From: Coleophoma eucalyptorum
Lineage: Eukaryota; Ascomycota; Leotiomycetes; Helotiales; Dermateaceae
Assembly: GCA_026120035.1 (NCBI GenBank)
Contig: JALRME010000019.1
Location: 372,001-436,000 of the forward strand
Direction: 5' to 3'
DNA length: 64,000 nucleotides
Position 1 is the first letter of the stretch, and every line of letters starts with the position of its first letter. The position numbers and the translations under genes are program-made. This document shows positions 1-10,653 of the stretch, piece by piece. Below the pieces are notes generated by a model. The model had not been told where the DNA came from. It worked only from the letters and a program-made list of their open reading frames with translations, and searched no databases.

Positions 1-509
1 CCTGTCACGTTCCTTCTCTGCCTGAAAGCTGTGGTTGAGAGATTGAGAATTTGAGGTGGAAATGTGCAATCAGAGTGGTAAATTGCTCAGCTTGAAATGT
101 GATATCAACCTGGGGCAGATATATGCTTCAGCTGGAAGTATGACATGCGTGAGGCCTCAAGTCGCGCTGTTCGGATCCTTAGAACCTCGTATATCACGCC
201 CGAACTGGAGTATCATGGTCTAGTTCATGTAAGTCTGGTCGGGTAAACGACACTGGAAACTGTACTTGCTCCCTGATCAAGACCTGTCTTAATGCAACTC
301 GCAAAGTACATAAACCATACGTACACACCCTCCATATCACGTTCGAAACAATACTGCCATGTATCGTAGTTGTACCGGTTTTGAATTGATCAGCTATCAT
401 TCAAGATCAAAGTGCCCATAATGCTCATCCTTGTATGACCCAACCCAACCACAAAAAACGACAAAAGTAGCAGCAACGTCCAGTCCACACCCAGAGTTCC
501 CCTCGTTAT
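1..509. other. Intergenic, downstream of the L24 gene
   Basis: No reading frame here has recognisable family features. It is probably the 3' flank of the ribosomal protein gene that follows on the minus strand. Only a 68-codon minus frame is present (194-400), without any feature that supports it. Confidence 0.5.
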
Positions 510-1242
510 TTAACGGGTCGTGGCCTTGACCTTAACTGGTGCACCCTTAGCACCCTGCTTGCTCGTGATCTTTGCGTTTCCCTTGGCTGCGCTGGCAGCG
601 TTCTTTGCCTTCTCAGCCTTCTTTGCGCTAGCAGCTGCTGCCTTCTTGTCCTTTCCCTCCTTGATTGCTGCCAATCGTGCGGCGGTACGGGCCTCTGGTC
701 GCTGAGTGCGTCGCTCCTTGATAACGTCGAGGGAAGCACCAACGATGGCACGTTGGGACTTGACTGTGCGGCGGGATCGCTTCTTGGCTACCTCCTGTAG
801 TTGACAATATACATTAGCAATTCATGATTCTGCTTCCTAAACCCCATCTCTTGCTTCGCGGGTAAGAATGTGCCATACCTCGGAAATACCCTTCTTGTGT
901 TGTCTTCGGAAGAGAACAGTCCATGCGATACGGCGGGGGTTCTTGCGTTGGAGGAAGAGGGACTCGGTCTTTCCATTTTGGAATCGGAAGATCTTGCTGT
1001 CACCACGGACGTAAAGCTTTCCCTGTAATTTTCGCAAAATCAGCAATTTGCTCCCATCAATCCATTTATTCCGGCTCCAATCTGCCAGGCGTCTGCGATA
1101 TTGATTGCCACCTCAATGTCCTCCCTTCAATATTCTAGGCGCCCGCTCTTATGGCCCGTCTGCTAGCAGTTCAGGAATGTTCATATCGTACCTTTCCAGG
1201 GTAGATCTTCTCGCCGGAGAATGTGTCGTCGTAGGTACGCAT
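510..1242 (-). CDS. rpl24: 60S ribosomal protein L24 (eL24)
   Basis: Component of the large cytosolic ribosomal subunit. Three exons on the minus strand: 1242-1192, 1022-879 and 794-510, giving 159 aa. Both introns (169 and 84 nt) have GT/AG ends and fall between codons. The start reads [17 protein letters not shown], the standard fungal L24 N-terminus. The core follows with [37 protein letters not shown] and then [20 protein letters not shown]. The C-terminus is the usual Lys/Ala-rich tail ending VKVKATTR. Length and layout match the family. The gene is divergent from the Trm44 gene, about 450 bp away, so the two probably share a promoter region. The long first intron directly after codon 17 is a common arrangement in fungal ribosomal protein genes. 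Confidence 0.96.
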
Positions 1243-1696
1243 CTTGGCTGTTTGTCGTGGAGTTTGTCGTTGGATCCTGCTGACTTCAAAAATTCGCGAT
1301 CTCAATATCGACCTTTGAGTTGTGGGAGGAAAAACAGGCTAGTGAGTTTAGGGCATCGCGCTTAATGGTAAGCGACTGCTCAGGAGATCCTTGCTCTCGC
1401 GACTGAGACGACGACGACTTTCGTTCATAGCTTTCTGAGCATCAAATACATTCCCTTTTAAGTATTATTCATGGTTTACAAAATAATATGACAGCAAGAT
1501 AGGATTATCGTGATCTATGCAGCGGTCTTTGAGAATTGCATTTCGGCCAAAGGGCTTTACTTTATTTCGTTCAGGTCACGTGTCGACGCCAGCAGTCTGT
1601 CTGCGCAGACTTGATCTTTGCAGCTCTCAGGGTCACTACAGCCTGACCCCTGGTGTGGGAACCCAAAAGAATTTCTTCTCCTCGACTGGAAGAAAT
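1243..1696. promoter_or_regulatory. Divergent promoter region, L24 / Trm44
   Basis: The interval between two divergently oriented start codons. It must carry the promoters and 5' leaders of both genes. I see no named operator that I can defend. A longer in-frame start for the plus gene exists at 1517. Confidence 0.5.
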
Positions 1697-3151
1697 ATGG
1701 CTTTCAAAGCCGAGCCCTGTATTCCAGGCGAAAGCCCAGTCTTAGAACAAAACTCAGGAGAGTCTTGGACGCCTCTGTTTTGGCATTCCTGTTCTTTCCC
1801 ACCAGAGATATTTGCACAAGTCATGCAAAATCTTATTCGAAATCCTAATATCAACTCGACAAAACTCTTCCGAGCTGACCTGTCTCTGGATCGGCCATTC
1901 ACAGAAAGTCCCTTCCAAGATGTGGAAATCCCACCAAGGATTATACATTTCAAGGGCTTCACCCTGAAGCAGGTCATGGTTAGGACGATGATCCCCAGAA
2001 ATGTCCAGTTGGACAAGCCATTAGATCAGACATGTCTGATATATGAGAAGATTATGCCTGAAGGAGAGATCCAATCTCTAGTCATATATCTTCCACATGT
2101 CTCCTCGGCAGCGGAGACTCCATTTTATCACCCTGCTGTTTATGGCATAGCCTTCCTCCACACCTACAATCCACTTTCAAAGCAAGGTAATATTGCTATA
2201 CATTACTCATTTTTTGAAGATGAGCCAAAGGACGAGAAAGTTATCCGTACAGCAGGACATCTTCTCCAAGTCTTGCACAAGCATGGCCAAGGCACTGCGG
2301 CAGGCTATGTCAAGCGAGTACAGCACGATGTCATTGTACCTCAAACCGTCTCGCAGAACATATACTCGAGACTCAAATCAAAATATGCAAAGAATCTTAT
2401 CGATTCTTGGGCTGAGGTAACAGACCCAAGCAAGCACGTATTTGAAGATCTTTCAATTGCAGCCTTTCTAATGGGCTTATGGGATGATATGTATAAAGAC
2501 ACCCCGTTTCCAGGTTTTGTCGACATTGGTTGCGGAAATGGACTCCTTGTGCATATTTTGATAGAAGAAGGATATTCTGGTTGGGGATTTGATGCCAGGA
2601 GAAGAAAGTCTTGGGCAACATACAGTCCTAAGACAAAGGAGAACCTCAAAGAATTGGTTCTTGTGCCGTCAACAATACAGACCGAATTCTCGACAGCTAA
2701 TATCTCGGATGACAAAAGCACAGGACCAGGAGTGCACAACGGCATATTTCCTGCCGGCACTTTTATAATTTCTAACCATGCCGACGAGCTTACGCCTTGG
2801 ACACCAATCCTTGCAAACATATCCCGCTCACCATATATTATGATACCGTGCTGCAGCCACGACCTGACAGGAGCACGTTTCCGAGCTCCGCAGCCGAAAG
2901 GTCCTGCAAAAACATCGGCATATGCTTCTCTCGTGGTTTGGGTCTCAAAGATTGCCAAGGAGTGCGGTTGGGAGGTGGAAAAAGAGATGATGAGAATCCC
3001 AAGCACAAGAAACACAGCACTCATTGGAAGACGGAGAGAAGTTCCGTTTGAGGATGTGGATATTGATATTCTCATTCAAGGATATGGTGGTGCTGCAGGA
3101 TGGGAAGAAAATGCGATGAAACTGGTGAAAGGAGCTGCAAGAGGCCACTGA
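1697..3151 (+). CDS. trm44: tRNA (uracil-O(2')-)-methyltransferase, Trm44 family
   Basis: Trm44 makes 2'-O-methyluridine at position 44 of tRNA-Ser in the cytoplasm, using S-adenosylmethionine. The single exon encodes 484 aa from the ATG at 1697. An in-frame ATG at 1517 would add 60 residues, but recalled family members begin near MAFKAEPCIPG. Visible family features are FPPEIFAQVMQNLIRNPNI near the N-terminus, LVIYLPHVSS, and the SAM-binding motif VDIGCGNGLLVHIL at about residues 274-287, followed by GYSGWGFDARRRKSW. Later come NHADELTPWTP and PCCSHDLTGARF, which is also typical. Length is slightly below the yeast protein (567 aa). No internal intron is needed. Confidence 0.9.
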   Translation: MAFKAEPCIPGESPVLEQNSGESWTPLFWHSCSFPPEIFAQVMQNLIRNPNINSTKLFRADLSLDRPFTESPFQDVEIPPRIIHFKGFTLKQVMVRTMIPRNVQLDKPLDQTCLIYEKIMPEGEIQSLVIYLPHVSSAAETPFYHPAVYGIAFLHTYNPLSKQGNIAIHYSFFEDEPKDEKVIRTAGHLLQVLHKHGQGTAAGYVKRVQHDVIVPQTVSQNIYSRLKSKYAKNLIDSWAEVTDPSKHVFEDLSIAAFLMGLWDDMYKDTPFPGFVDIGCGNGLLVHILIEEGYSGWGFDARRRKSWATYSPKTKENLKELVLVPSTIQTEFSTANISDDKSTGPGVHNGIFPAGTFIISNHADELTPWTPILANISRSPYIMIPCCSHDLTGARFRAPQPKGPAKTSAYASLVVWVSKIAKECGWEVEKEMMRIPSTRNTALIGRRREVPFEDVDIDILIQGYGGAAGWEENAMKLVKGAARGH

Positions 3152-3919
3152 GTGTTTCGGGCACTACTTACATATGGCTCCCGTATCAATACGACCATAT
3201 CTAATTTAGAAGTTCAAGAACCGGTTCTTGTATAGAAGCACTTGCGAAAATGCTTCCGTCTGTTTGGTATCCTTCAGTAACACAGCATCCATCTTGTTAT
3301 TGGGTTAGCCTGAGGATCAGATATGTTCAAGGACGCTTTATTCACACTGTTATGATTCAATTGATTGCATAATGAACCTTAGTCTAATACTGTAGATTGG
3401 CCCGTATAATTCAAAGTCCTGAGTTTGTCAATCTCAATCAAGGAACTCACTTTGGCGGCTCTCAAATGAGCTTGTCGCTCAATAGAGTTGTTGATCTGAT
3501 CAATTTTCTTATAGAAACCCTGAAAGCAGTCTCGCACCAGTCCGTTATTTCAAGATGTCGTTTTAACAGATAGGCACTATAATTTCACCCATGGATGCTA
3601 ATCTAATAATACTCCCAGCGCTTCCAATATCTCAGTGGTAGTACCGCAAGTCGGCTGTACGGTATCTTCGGCGAGGACGCATCAATTCCGCACATCACAC
3701 CAGCACGTCGAGACAAGCCTTTTCCGCTTACAAATCTTCAACCAAAGCAGTCGTTCATTGGTTCATATATTCCGCGGGTCCATCGTGCATATAGATCAGC
3801 CTCAGCATCTTACGAATCAAATCGCGCCATATCCTGTCATTATATAGCGACCATACAGCCTTGTTATCACTCGCAAAGTTGTTCCTGCCCTCAGAGTTCA
3901 CTCGGCCGATATCTTCTAT
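3152..3919. other. Intergenic, upstream of dioxygenase gene
   Basis: About 770 bp between two plus-strand genes, holding the 3' flank of Trm44 and the promoter of the next gene. Only one short frame (3635-3847, 70 codons) occurs and it has no recognisable features. Confidence 0.5.
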
Positions 3920-5065
3920 ATGAATCTTTTAAATTTTCGTTCGGCTACGATTGTCGTCACAGTCTTGGTAGCTGTGCTTGCAATCATTTTCTCCTCAAAT
4001 AAATTCGTGGCCCTTGCCCGAGGAGGTATCCAACGCTTGCTCCATAGTGAACCTATATCTGCGCCGAAGATTGTATCAAAAGAATCCATTATGACTTCGG
4101 CTCGTACACCAATTTATTTTCTCAGTCATGGAGGAGTGAGTATTTTAGACTGTACCAATTCGCATACCAAGCCCTTGGGCTGACTGGGATCTAGCCAAAT
4201 ATCATGTATGAAAAGGATCACCCAGTGTATCCTCAATTAGAAAAGATCGGACGAGAGATCACCCAAAAAGTGAAACCAAGAGCTGTGGTCGCCTTTTCTG
4301 CTCATTGGCAAGGGGAGCCAAATGTAATTGAAATCAACACATCCGAGATCACGGATCTGATCTACGAGTATGAGAAAAACTCACCGAGTGCTTCATCCAC
4401 ATGGAACTAATGCAAGTTATAGCTTCTACGGATTTCCATCTCACTATTACAAAGAGACTTACCCCAATGTCGGAAGCAAAGAGGTAGCCGAGACCGTGAT
4501 TGAAGCGCTCACCAAAGCCGGTATCAAGACAAGTCCCACGAGTCGCGGACTGGATCACGGCGTCTGGGCGAGCTTCAAGGTAGCGTTCAATCCAGAGACG
4601 AACCCATTAAAAGTACCCATAGTCCAGGTATCGCTGTTCGCCACGGAAGATCCTGACCAGCACTATGCGCTTGGCCAGGCCGTCTCATCTCTACGAGAGC
4701 AAAACATCCAGATTATTGTCTCTGGTATGGCAGTGCATAACCTGCGGGATATGCGCTTTGTGATGGGTACTGACAACACGCTTCCGTATGCATATTCGTT
4801 TGACGAGGCACTGAAGGAAGCTGTCGAGGCAGATGTTGAGGAGAGACAGGTTAAGATGGCGAGTTTGTTGAAGAGAGGCGATGCAAGACAGGCCCATCCT
4901 TCCTTTGAGCATTTGTTACCCATTCATATCGGTGCTGGTGCGGCAGGAGAGGATAAAGGTAAAAGGCTGTGGACGCTTGCTGAAGGGAGCTTTAGTTGGG
5001 CTCAATATAGGTTTGGCAACGTGCCAGCTGCCAACCAGACGATGGAGAGACTTGAGTCCTTGTAG
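3920..5065 (+). CDS. Extradiol ring-cleavage dioxygenase, LigB / 4,5-DOPA dioxygenase type
   Basis: Non-heme metal enzyme of the LigB fold that opens catechol rings; the DODA subgroup acts on DOPA-like substrates, but the substrate here is not known. Three exons: 3920-4135, 4195-4367 and 4423-5065 (343 aa), with introns of 59 and 55 nt. Splicing restores FLSHGG-PNIMYEKDHPVYPQ and TDLIYD-FYGFPSHYYKE, both family signatures. Likely metal-ligand histidines lie in SHGG, LDHGVWASF and MAVHNLRD. The first 60 residues are unusual: a hydrophobic stretch (ATIVVTVLVAVLAIIF) suggests a membrane anchor or targeting signal. An internal ATG at 4091 would give a soluble protein of about 286 aa, closer to the usual family length. 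Confidence 0.88.
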
Positions 5066-5518
5066 TCTGGAGAAGTGTTTATATATCCGCGACTTGTCTC
5101 AATATCTTGACCACGTCTATTCCCTAACTACAATATTTATACTCGTGCCGAAGAGAAGTCTAGAGTTGAAGTATTAGATAGAAGGGAGCCGTACAGAAAT
5201 AACCAGACGCCTATTACGTATAAATGTACGACATTATAGTCTATGCATAGCTAGGACTGCTTTGGTATAAACTTGTGGCCTTTAATAAGACATGAAGAAG
5301 ATCGCTTAGATTAAGAAGTCGGCTCGCCTGCAAGTACTGCGAACCTCCGAGAAACTTGCTTTTGCGCATTATTTATAGATCTGGAATCTACTTGATCTTC
5401 TCTTCTCTTATGAGTACGACCGCTTTATCTTTATTCTTGATCTCTTAGCCCTTTGCCAACCCCATAATACCATTATCATAACAGCCAGCGCAAGCAGGAC
5501 AACTGCGAAGTTTTCGCG
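5066..5518. other. Convergent 3' flanks
   Basis: Region between the ends of two convergent genes, the dioxygenase (+) and the thioesterase (-). It is AT-rich and contains no gene I can support. Confidence 0.5.
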
Positions 5519-6314
5519 TCATAGTGCTTCTTTGTCCACAGTTTCTGCTAACCTCGCCTTGATGTAGCTCTCGACATCATCGATCTCTTGAGGATCAGCG
5601 CTGTGTTGCAGACCAGGATACATCTTCAAATCCACACTCCATCCTCCCTTCTTCAAGATCTCTGCAGTCATTCGACCCCACTCTGGCCTAACCAAAGGAT
5701 CACTATCGCCATGTCCCATGAAAATTGGTGTCTCCTTATTCAGGTTCTCCTTAGGGATGAATTCCTTGAGCTTCGAATGAAGGAGTAAGTAGCACGACAG
5801 GCCAAATATACCGCCGAGTTTCGTTGGTGCTGTTATGCCAGAGAAAATGGACATGGCGCCTCCTTGTGAGAAGCCACCAATGATGATGCGAGAAGAAGGA
5901 ATTCCACCATCGATCTCGGTCTTGATGAGTTTGTGGAAATAGTCTCTCGATCGCAAAATACCGACTTCATCTTGCTCAGCTTGAAGATCCCCGAAATTGG
6001 TCTATACGCCTGAAAGTTAGCCTCGTGAACAACTCTTTTGCGAGGAGAGAGAGGGGTGCTTAGTAGAACAAGGAAAAACCAACTGCAGTTCGAGATCTTA
6101 CAATGTCATACCAGCCAGGCATGGTCATGCCCATGTTCACGGTGATGGGGATGGCTGGTGCGTTTGGGAAGATGAATTTGACTTCTTGGAACTTTTGTCG
6201 TCGTCGCCAGTTCTCTGCCAGCGAGATCCATCCTGCGCCGCTATCACCTAGGCCATGAGCCATAATGACCGTAGCTGTGTGCTTGGTGACTGCTGGAATT
6301 GTGAGGGCTGACAT
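5519..6314 (-). CDS. Acyl-protein thioesterase 1 / lysophospholipase-like carboxylesterase
   Basis: Alpha/beta hydrolase that removes palmitate from proteins or hydrolyses lysophospholipids in the cytosol. Two exons on the minus strand, 6314-6102 and 6001-5519, giving 231 aa, the usual family length. The 100-nt intron starts GTAAGA and ends GTATAG, joining MPGWYDI to TNFGDLQAEQDEVGI. The oxyanion-loop motif AHGLGDSGAGW lies near the start. The nucleophile is Ser116 in GGFSQGG, the acid is Asp172 in GHGDSDPLV and the base is His204 in LQHS. All catalytic residues are present, so the enzyme should be active. It is divergent from the Ivy1-like gene. Confidence 0.94.
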
Positions 6315-6747
6315 GGTTGAGATTTATTGCATGTGCTTTCGAGTGTTGTACAGGGGAATAGATCTTCGAGACAAATTGATCGCCTCTGCAAAGCCTCTGG
6401 TCGATGTTAGACGAAAAAAATGAAGCTTAGAGAGTGTTGAGTTTGGAGCAGAGTTTCTGAAGCTCGAAGCAAAGGGCTGTCGTCGCCAAGGCTGCCCCTC
6501 GGCTGTACTTTAATGTTGATTTCTTATCTCGATGCCAATCGAAGCTAGAAGACACCAACATTGTATCTTGTCCATAACACACTCTTTACACTTACAACTC
6601 AAATTTCTGTCGGGTTTCCATCTATGTAGATTCTTGTACAATTGTATATACACGGACCGCCCTACGCAGACTCCTTTGCGCCGTCGTCGGAGCATCCTTT
6701 TCCCTCCCAGCAGATCCGTAAATAAACAAACGCTCCCTGGCTTCACC
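6315..6747. promoter_or_regulatory. Divergent promoter region, thioesterase / Ivy1-like
   Basis: About 430 bp between divergent starts. The plus frame of the next gene is open back to an ATG at 6532, but the pyrimidine-rich sequence looks like a leader. No specific factor site is claimed. Confidence 0.45.
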
Positions 6748-8121
6748 ATGGCACAGTCAAGCAGAGCGCCATCGCCTACCCCAAGCGCATTACCGCCAAT
6801 ACCGTCCTCTCCAACATATTCATATGCATCTACCGCATTTCCCACATCTACATATAATCTCCCGCTGCCACCGCCTCCACGCTCGGCGCATGCGGTCCTC
6901 TCCAAATCCGATCTCGAAGCCTCTCAGGCAGCGTACTCGGAACTGCTCAGCACTGCAAAAGCCTATAGGCTATCACTTGCTGCTCTTTCAAATACGGCGT
7001 CTTCATTCGGAGCCGCACTGGAAAACTGTGCACGCCTGAAAGAGGCTCGCTCAGAAGCCTTACATTCGCAAGGTGGATCATTATCGAATAGCTTCACCTC
7101 CAAGGGAAACTGTACGGCAGATACTTTATTAGCAGCAAGTGGAGTGCATCAATTGATTGCGAACCATCAACAGATACTCAGCGAGTGTGTATACAGGAAT
7201 TTCGAAGTACCGTTGCTGCACGAATTGGATCAATGGCAGAGGCATATGGAAGAGGAGGAGATGACATATCAACGAGAGGCGAAGAGTATGAGCAAGGAGA
7301 TTAGGAAGATGGAGAAAGAGGGTTTGAAGCTACACCGGCAGCGGACGAGAGATGTGGCTAAGTTTCGATCGCATTTGGTAGACTTGACGACGAAGTTGGA
7401 TGGCCTTACTACACTACATGGTAGTCACAGTAGAGGACTATTACGGGAAGCTCAAGATATGAGTCTCAAGATTGTAGACTCTGGCGCGGGATTAGTAAGA
7501 GCTGAAGTGGATATTTTCGAGGCTTTGGCAAGGAAAGGCTGGAGCGGAGGCGGACTGGATGACTTGCTTGAGAAAGGACGAGATATCTTCGCCCACGAGG
7601 GTGAAAACACGCCTGGGCAACATGAAGGCAGCGGGAGCAAGATCTTTAGCATCCTGCCACAAAAGAGCATCCTCCCAGATAGTGATGGTAACAGTGGAAC
7701 AGCTGTACGCAGCCACGGTCGGAATAACAGCCTGGGTGCTGATGTAGATCGGTACCAGAGTCTCGCCGGTGCTGTGAGCGGTGCTGATGATACTGGCAGT
7801 ATTTTCTCCGAGAGTGGGATTTTGAATCGTTCGCGAGGCGTAAGACCGTTTTCGCCGCCGCCAATGGATAGGAGGATAACGAAGAGTATGGATGATGGGC
7901 AGTCGGCGACGACGGTTGTGAAGGTGCCCACTACTGTGCAAGATGCGGATGAGGTTGTGGAAGCTGGAGATGTTGCAGTGGGCGATGAGGAAGAAGCTGG
8001 CTCTTCAGGGATAGCAGATGTAGAGAGTGGTGCTCCTAGTATTGATTCTGCAGAAAGTCGAGGCAGAGAACGGAGATGGAGCGTTACGGATGATGAGAGT
8101 TCTGGTTCGCATGGCGTTTAA
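6748..8121 (+). CDS. Ivy1-like phospholipid-binding protein (BAR-like coiled coil)
   Basis: Single exon of 457 aa from the ATG at 6748, which sits in a good context (CACCATGG). The N-terminus is Ser/Pro-rich. The central part (about residues 50-290) is a long helical region: SKSDLEASQAAYSELLSTAKAYR, then HQLIANHQQILSECVYRNF, then a highly charged coiled coil of Lys/Glu/Met-rich helices around KEIRKMEKEGLKLHRQRTRD. This resembles the fungal Ivy1 family, whose yeast member binds phospholipids, Vps33 and the Rab Ypt7 on the vacuole and endosome. The C-terminal third is Ser/Asp-rich and probably disordered. The family assignment comes from the pattern and from recall, not from a search; another BAR-type protein is possible. 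Confidence 0.68.
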   Translation: MAQSSRAPSPTPSALPPIPSSPTYSYASTAFPTSTYNLPLPPPPRSAHAVLSKSDLEASQAAYSELLSTAKAYRLSLAALSNTASSFGAALENCARLKEARSEALHSQGGSLSNSFTSKGNCTADTLLAASGVHQLIANHQQILSECVYRNFEVPLLHELDQWQRHMEEEEMTYQREAKSMSKEIRKMEKEGLKLHRQRTRDVAKFRSHLVDLTTKLDGLTTLHGSHSRGLLREAQDMSLKIVDSGAGLVRAEVDIFEALARKGWSGGGLDDLLEKGRDIFAHEGENTPGQHEGSGSKIFSILPQKSILPDSDGNSGTAVRSHGRNNSLGADVDRYQSLAGAVSGADDTGSIFSESGILNRSRGVRPFSPPPMDRRITKSMDDGQSATTVVKVPTTVQDADEVVEAGDVAVGDEEEAGSSGIADVESGAPSIDSAESRGRERRWSVTDDESSGSHGV

Positions 8122-8470
8122 TACCCCCTTTCTAGATTATTGTGTTGGTAAATTAGTTGTTACGAGTCGATTTCAGCAGGCTGTGAATGCTGCATACTTT
8201 TGGTCTTTCATCGTCTGGTGCAAGTTGTGTGCACATTGTTTAGATATGTTTGAATACATTTCCAGGAAAAGTTGGTATCATTCTAGTGTGTATGATCTAC
8301 AGACTCTGTACAATTAACATTGATGAGACGTCCATTCCGCTCCTCCAAACCATATCTCCTTTCACCCCCTCCTCAGACCTCAACCCAAACGCCTTGCTAA
8401 ATAGACCATTCATATTACGTGTTCCTTTTCTACGGCACACCATGCTAAGCCAAAAACTCTGGGCGATTCC
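8122..8470. other. Convergent 3' flanks
   Basis: About 350 bp between the ends of convergent genes (Ivy1-like + and Nup53-like -). It shows no reading frame worth calling. Confidence 0.5.
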
Positions 8471-9796
8471 TCACTCGTCCTTCCCAGCTACATCGAACCA
8501 TCCAGACCATGAATCGATCCACCAGATAATCTTCCAATAAAGACTTGCATTTGCCCAATCAAAGTCTCCCGCATCTGTCTTTGGTAGTTGTTTTCCGATG
8601 ATGTCGCTAAAGATGGACATCCAGCTAAACCAGTTCTGGAATCTCGATTGCTGAGGTAGCAGTGCCTGGTCGGCTGGCTTGAGTTGTATTCTCTTTGCTG
8701 TTGGGATTTTGCGACAGTAAAGAGAGGCTTCCTGCGACTCGCTTGTCTGGTGTGGAGCTGCGCCCGTGACAGTTGCTGAAGATGCTGTTACCGTTGACAA
8801 TGTTGCAGTATCAAAGGTTTGGGACGAGACATTAGAACCTGGTGGCGACGAAGAGTTCTGTCCTCTGTCGATCTGGGATGCGGCTGGCGTTGCAAAGGAT
8901 CGAGGTGTACTGGAAGATGGTCGGCGCCCTGAGGTTTGTGAGTTTCGAGATCTTTCACCGCCAGTGAACTTTCCGGCACGAGGTGTCTCTTCCACGTAAA
9001 TAGGCAGAGGTTCATCCACCGCTGGGCCAACACCTCTGTATAACTCTGCGTACACCTGATATCCAAGGATTGCCTGTGGTGACGAGAAGACTGCAGCATC
9101 TGCTGCTTCTGCTGACTCGAAGGTTACCTTAATCCAGTGCTCACCACCCGCAAATCTCAAAGCTTTTGCTTTCTCTTCTGGTGTCATGGCTCGTCGTCGT
9201 AAAGAAGCGGGGTCACGGAGATCAGCCTTGTATCGTCGTTGCTCAAGAGGCGGATCCCGAGGATAATCTTCACAAATTCGCCCTGCGAGGTGCTCATAGT
9301 GGTTAATAGCTGCATATTGTTGTGATGATTTGAAGCCTCTTAGTATAACCTCTGTGGGCTCTTTATGGACGTATCGAGGTCCTGTCGTCGCATTGCCATC
9401 CGTTGATGCTAAAGCATTTGAAAGATTTGGCTGTGATATCGAGGATGAGAAAGAGGTCTTTCGCTGAGGCGATTCAGGCTGACTGGCATTTCTCTCTGCA
9501 AGGTATGTGGTGAAAATCGCATCTGCAGCTGCTAAAGTTGGGTCCTCACGCCTAATAGCAGCTGGGGTTCCCGTTCTCGATCTAGAGCGCCTTGTAGATT
9601 TGCCAAAGGATCCTGTCTCTGGAACTGCGCGTCGAATTCTTGGATTGTTGTCACTATCGCTACTGTTAGAATCTGATGAAGGCATTGTTGGTATAAGTAC
9701 TAACCCAGGGAATACCATCGCATAAGGTCTTTGTATGCCATCCTCGCCCACGTAAAGCTCCTCGTCTGGAACGTTGTGGAGAATCAATGGAGGCAT
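8471..9796 (-). CDS. Nup53/Nup35-like RRM nucleoporin (putative)
   Basis: Single exon of 441 aa, starting MPPLILHNVPDEELYVGEDG; an ATG 24 nt upstream would add eight residues. After a Ser-rich linker, a domain at about residues 148-256 begins TEVILRGFKSSQQYAAINHY. It continues through GGEHWIKVTFESAEAADAAV and GYQVYAELYRG, the layout of the Nup35-type RRM of nuclear pore proteins Nup53/Nup59. The C-terminus is rich in aromatic residues and amphipathic (LYWKIIWWIDSWSGWF), which fits the membrane-binding helix known at the end of Nup53 proteins. The nucleoporin role is inferred from these two features; FG repeats are not prominent. Divergent from the Fmp46-like gene. Confidence 0.66.
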   Translation of the reverse strand: MPPLILHNVPDEELYVGEDGIQRPYAMVFPGLVLIPTMPSSDSNSSDSDNNPRIRRAVPETGSFGKSTRRSRSRTGTPAAIRREDPTLAAADAIFTTYLAERNASQPESPQRKTSFSSSISQPNLSNALASTDGNATTGPRYVHKEPTEVILRGFKSSQQYAAINHYEHLAGRICEDYPRDPPLEQRRYKADLRDPASLRRRAMTPEEKAKALRFAGGEHWIKVTFESAEAADAAVFSSPQAILGYQVYAELYRGVGPAVDEPLPIYVEETPRAGKFTGGERSRNSQTSGRRPSSSTPRSFATPAASQIDRGQNSSSPPGSNVSSQTFDTATLSTVTASSATVTGAAPHQTSESQEASLYCRKIPTAKRIQLKPADQALLPQQSRFQNWFSWMSIFSDIIGKQLPKTDAGDFDWANASLYWKIIWWIDSWSGWFDVAGKDE

Positions 9797-10105
9797 CTTG
9801 AATATTTGAGCGACTCGCACCCTTGTATTTGTTGCGCGATTCGGGTTGGGTTGTATACAGAATTTGCTAGGTTCTTCTTGATCTCGAATATTAGATCTTT
9901 GACCCCAGAAAACAATTTGGTCGCGGCTCTTCTTTCGCGGCTCCGTAGCAACGAGATCCCTACACGGAAAATCAATTAGCCGATATATGTGGGCACTTAG
10001 CTACAGATGACGTCCAAATAGCAAACGAGCGATGACAACTTCAGTCATCACTCCATAGCTCCCAATTTCTAAACACCCCTTCAAAGAGCTTCTCAAACTT
10101 CCAAA
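9797..10105. promoter_or_regulatory. Divergent promoter region, Nup53-like / Fmp46-like
   Basis: About 310 bp between divergent start codons, presumably a shared promoter. No defined element is claimed. Confidence 0.45.
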
Positions 10106-10653
10106 ATGTTTCGATTTGTGAGTGTTACAGGTTCCGAAGCTTCATTGAAGATCAGAAATTGAGTTTGGTACTGATATATTGTATAGCACAAGGCCCTTGA
10201 TGTTATCACCCTCTTCCATAAGGCGAGCTCACCGGCTTCCGTCCGAGTTCACACCCTGTTGAAGCAAGCTTCTGCAAACGCTGCCGCCTATGCTACGGAA
10301 GATCAAGCCAGCGATCATGCATCACAGCCCAAGCCCCAGCGAGGCGAATTCCAAATCGATGTCACGGAAGAGCCTCCAACTCCAGATCAACTTACCAGCA
10401 TCCTCGAATACATGAAGCCCCAACCTGCAAGTGCTATTATCAAAGGAGCAAAAGATGATGCAGATGCTATGAAGAAGCTTAAAGAGAACGCTGACAATTT
10501 CCAACGGCCTGTAGTAAGTACTAATTGCAACGCTGTAGTACTTCATGATCTGATACTTCGTAGACTGTGGACTGGGAGAACGGAAAGGCTGTAGTGGGAG
10601 ACAATGAATCAGAAATTCTGAAGATGGTGCAGGGTCTTTCATCATCAAAGTAA
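10106..10653 (+). CDS. Fmp46-like mitochondrial redox protein (DUF1687)
   Basis: Small thioredoxin-fold-like protein of the Fmp46 family, annotated in yeast as a putative mitochondrial redox protein. Three exons: a tiny first exon of 12 nt (10106-10117, coding MFRF), 10187-10513 and 10564-10653, giving 142 aa. Introns of 69 and 50 nt have GTGAGT/TAG and GTAAGT/TAG ends. The spliced product reads MFRFHKALDVITLFHKASSP, then FQIDVTEEPPTPDQL, then RPVTVDWENGKAVVGDNESE, all typical of the family. Mitochondrial location is inferred from the family; I saw no separate presequence beyond the basic N-terminus. Confidence 0.84.

Noticed and set aside
1517..1696. Extended N-terminus of Trm44 from the upstream ATG
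   Set aside because: The extra 60 residues do not resemble family N-termini as I know them; the stretch is more likely promoter and leader.
2341..3075. 244-codon minus-strand frame inside the Trm44 gene
   Set aside because: Lies antisense within a well-supported coding exon with clear SAM-methyltransferase motifs; it is a shadow frame.
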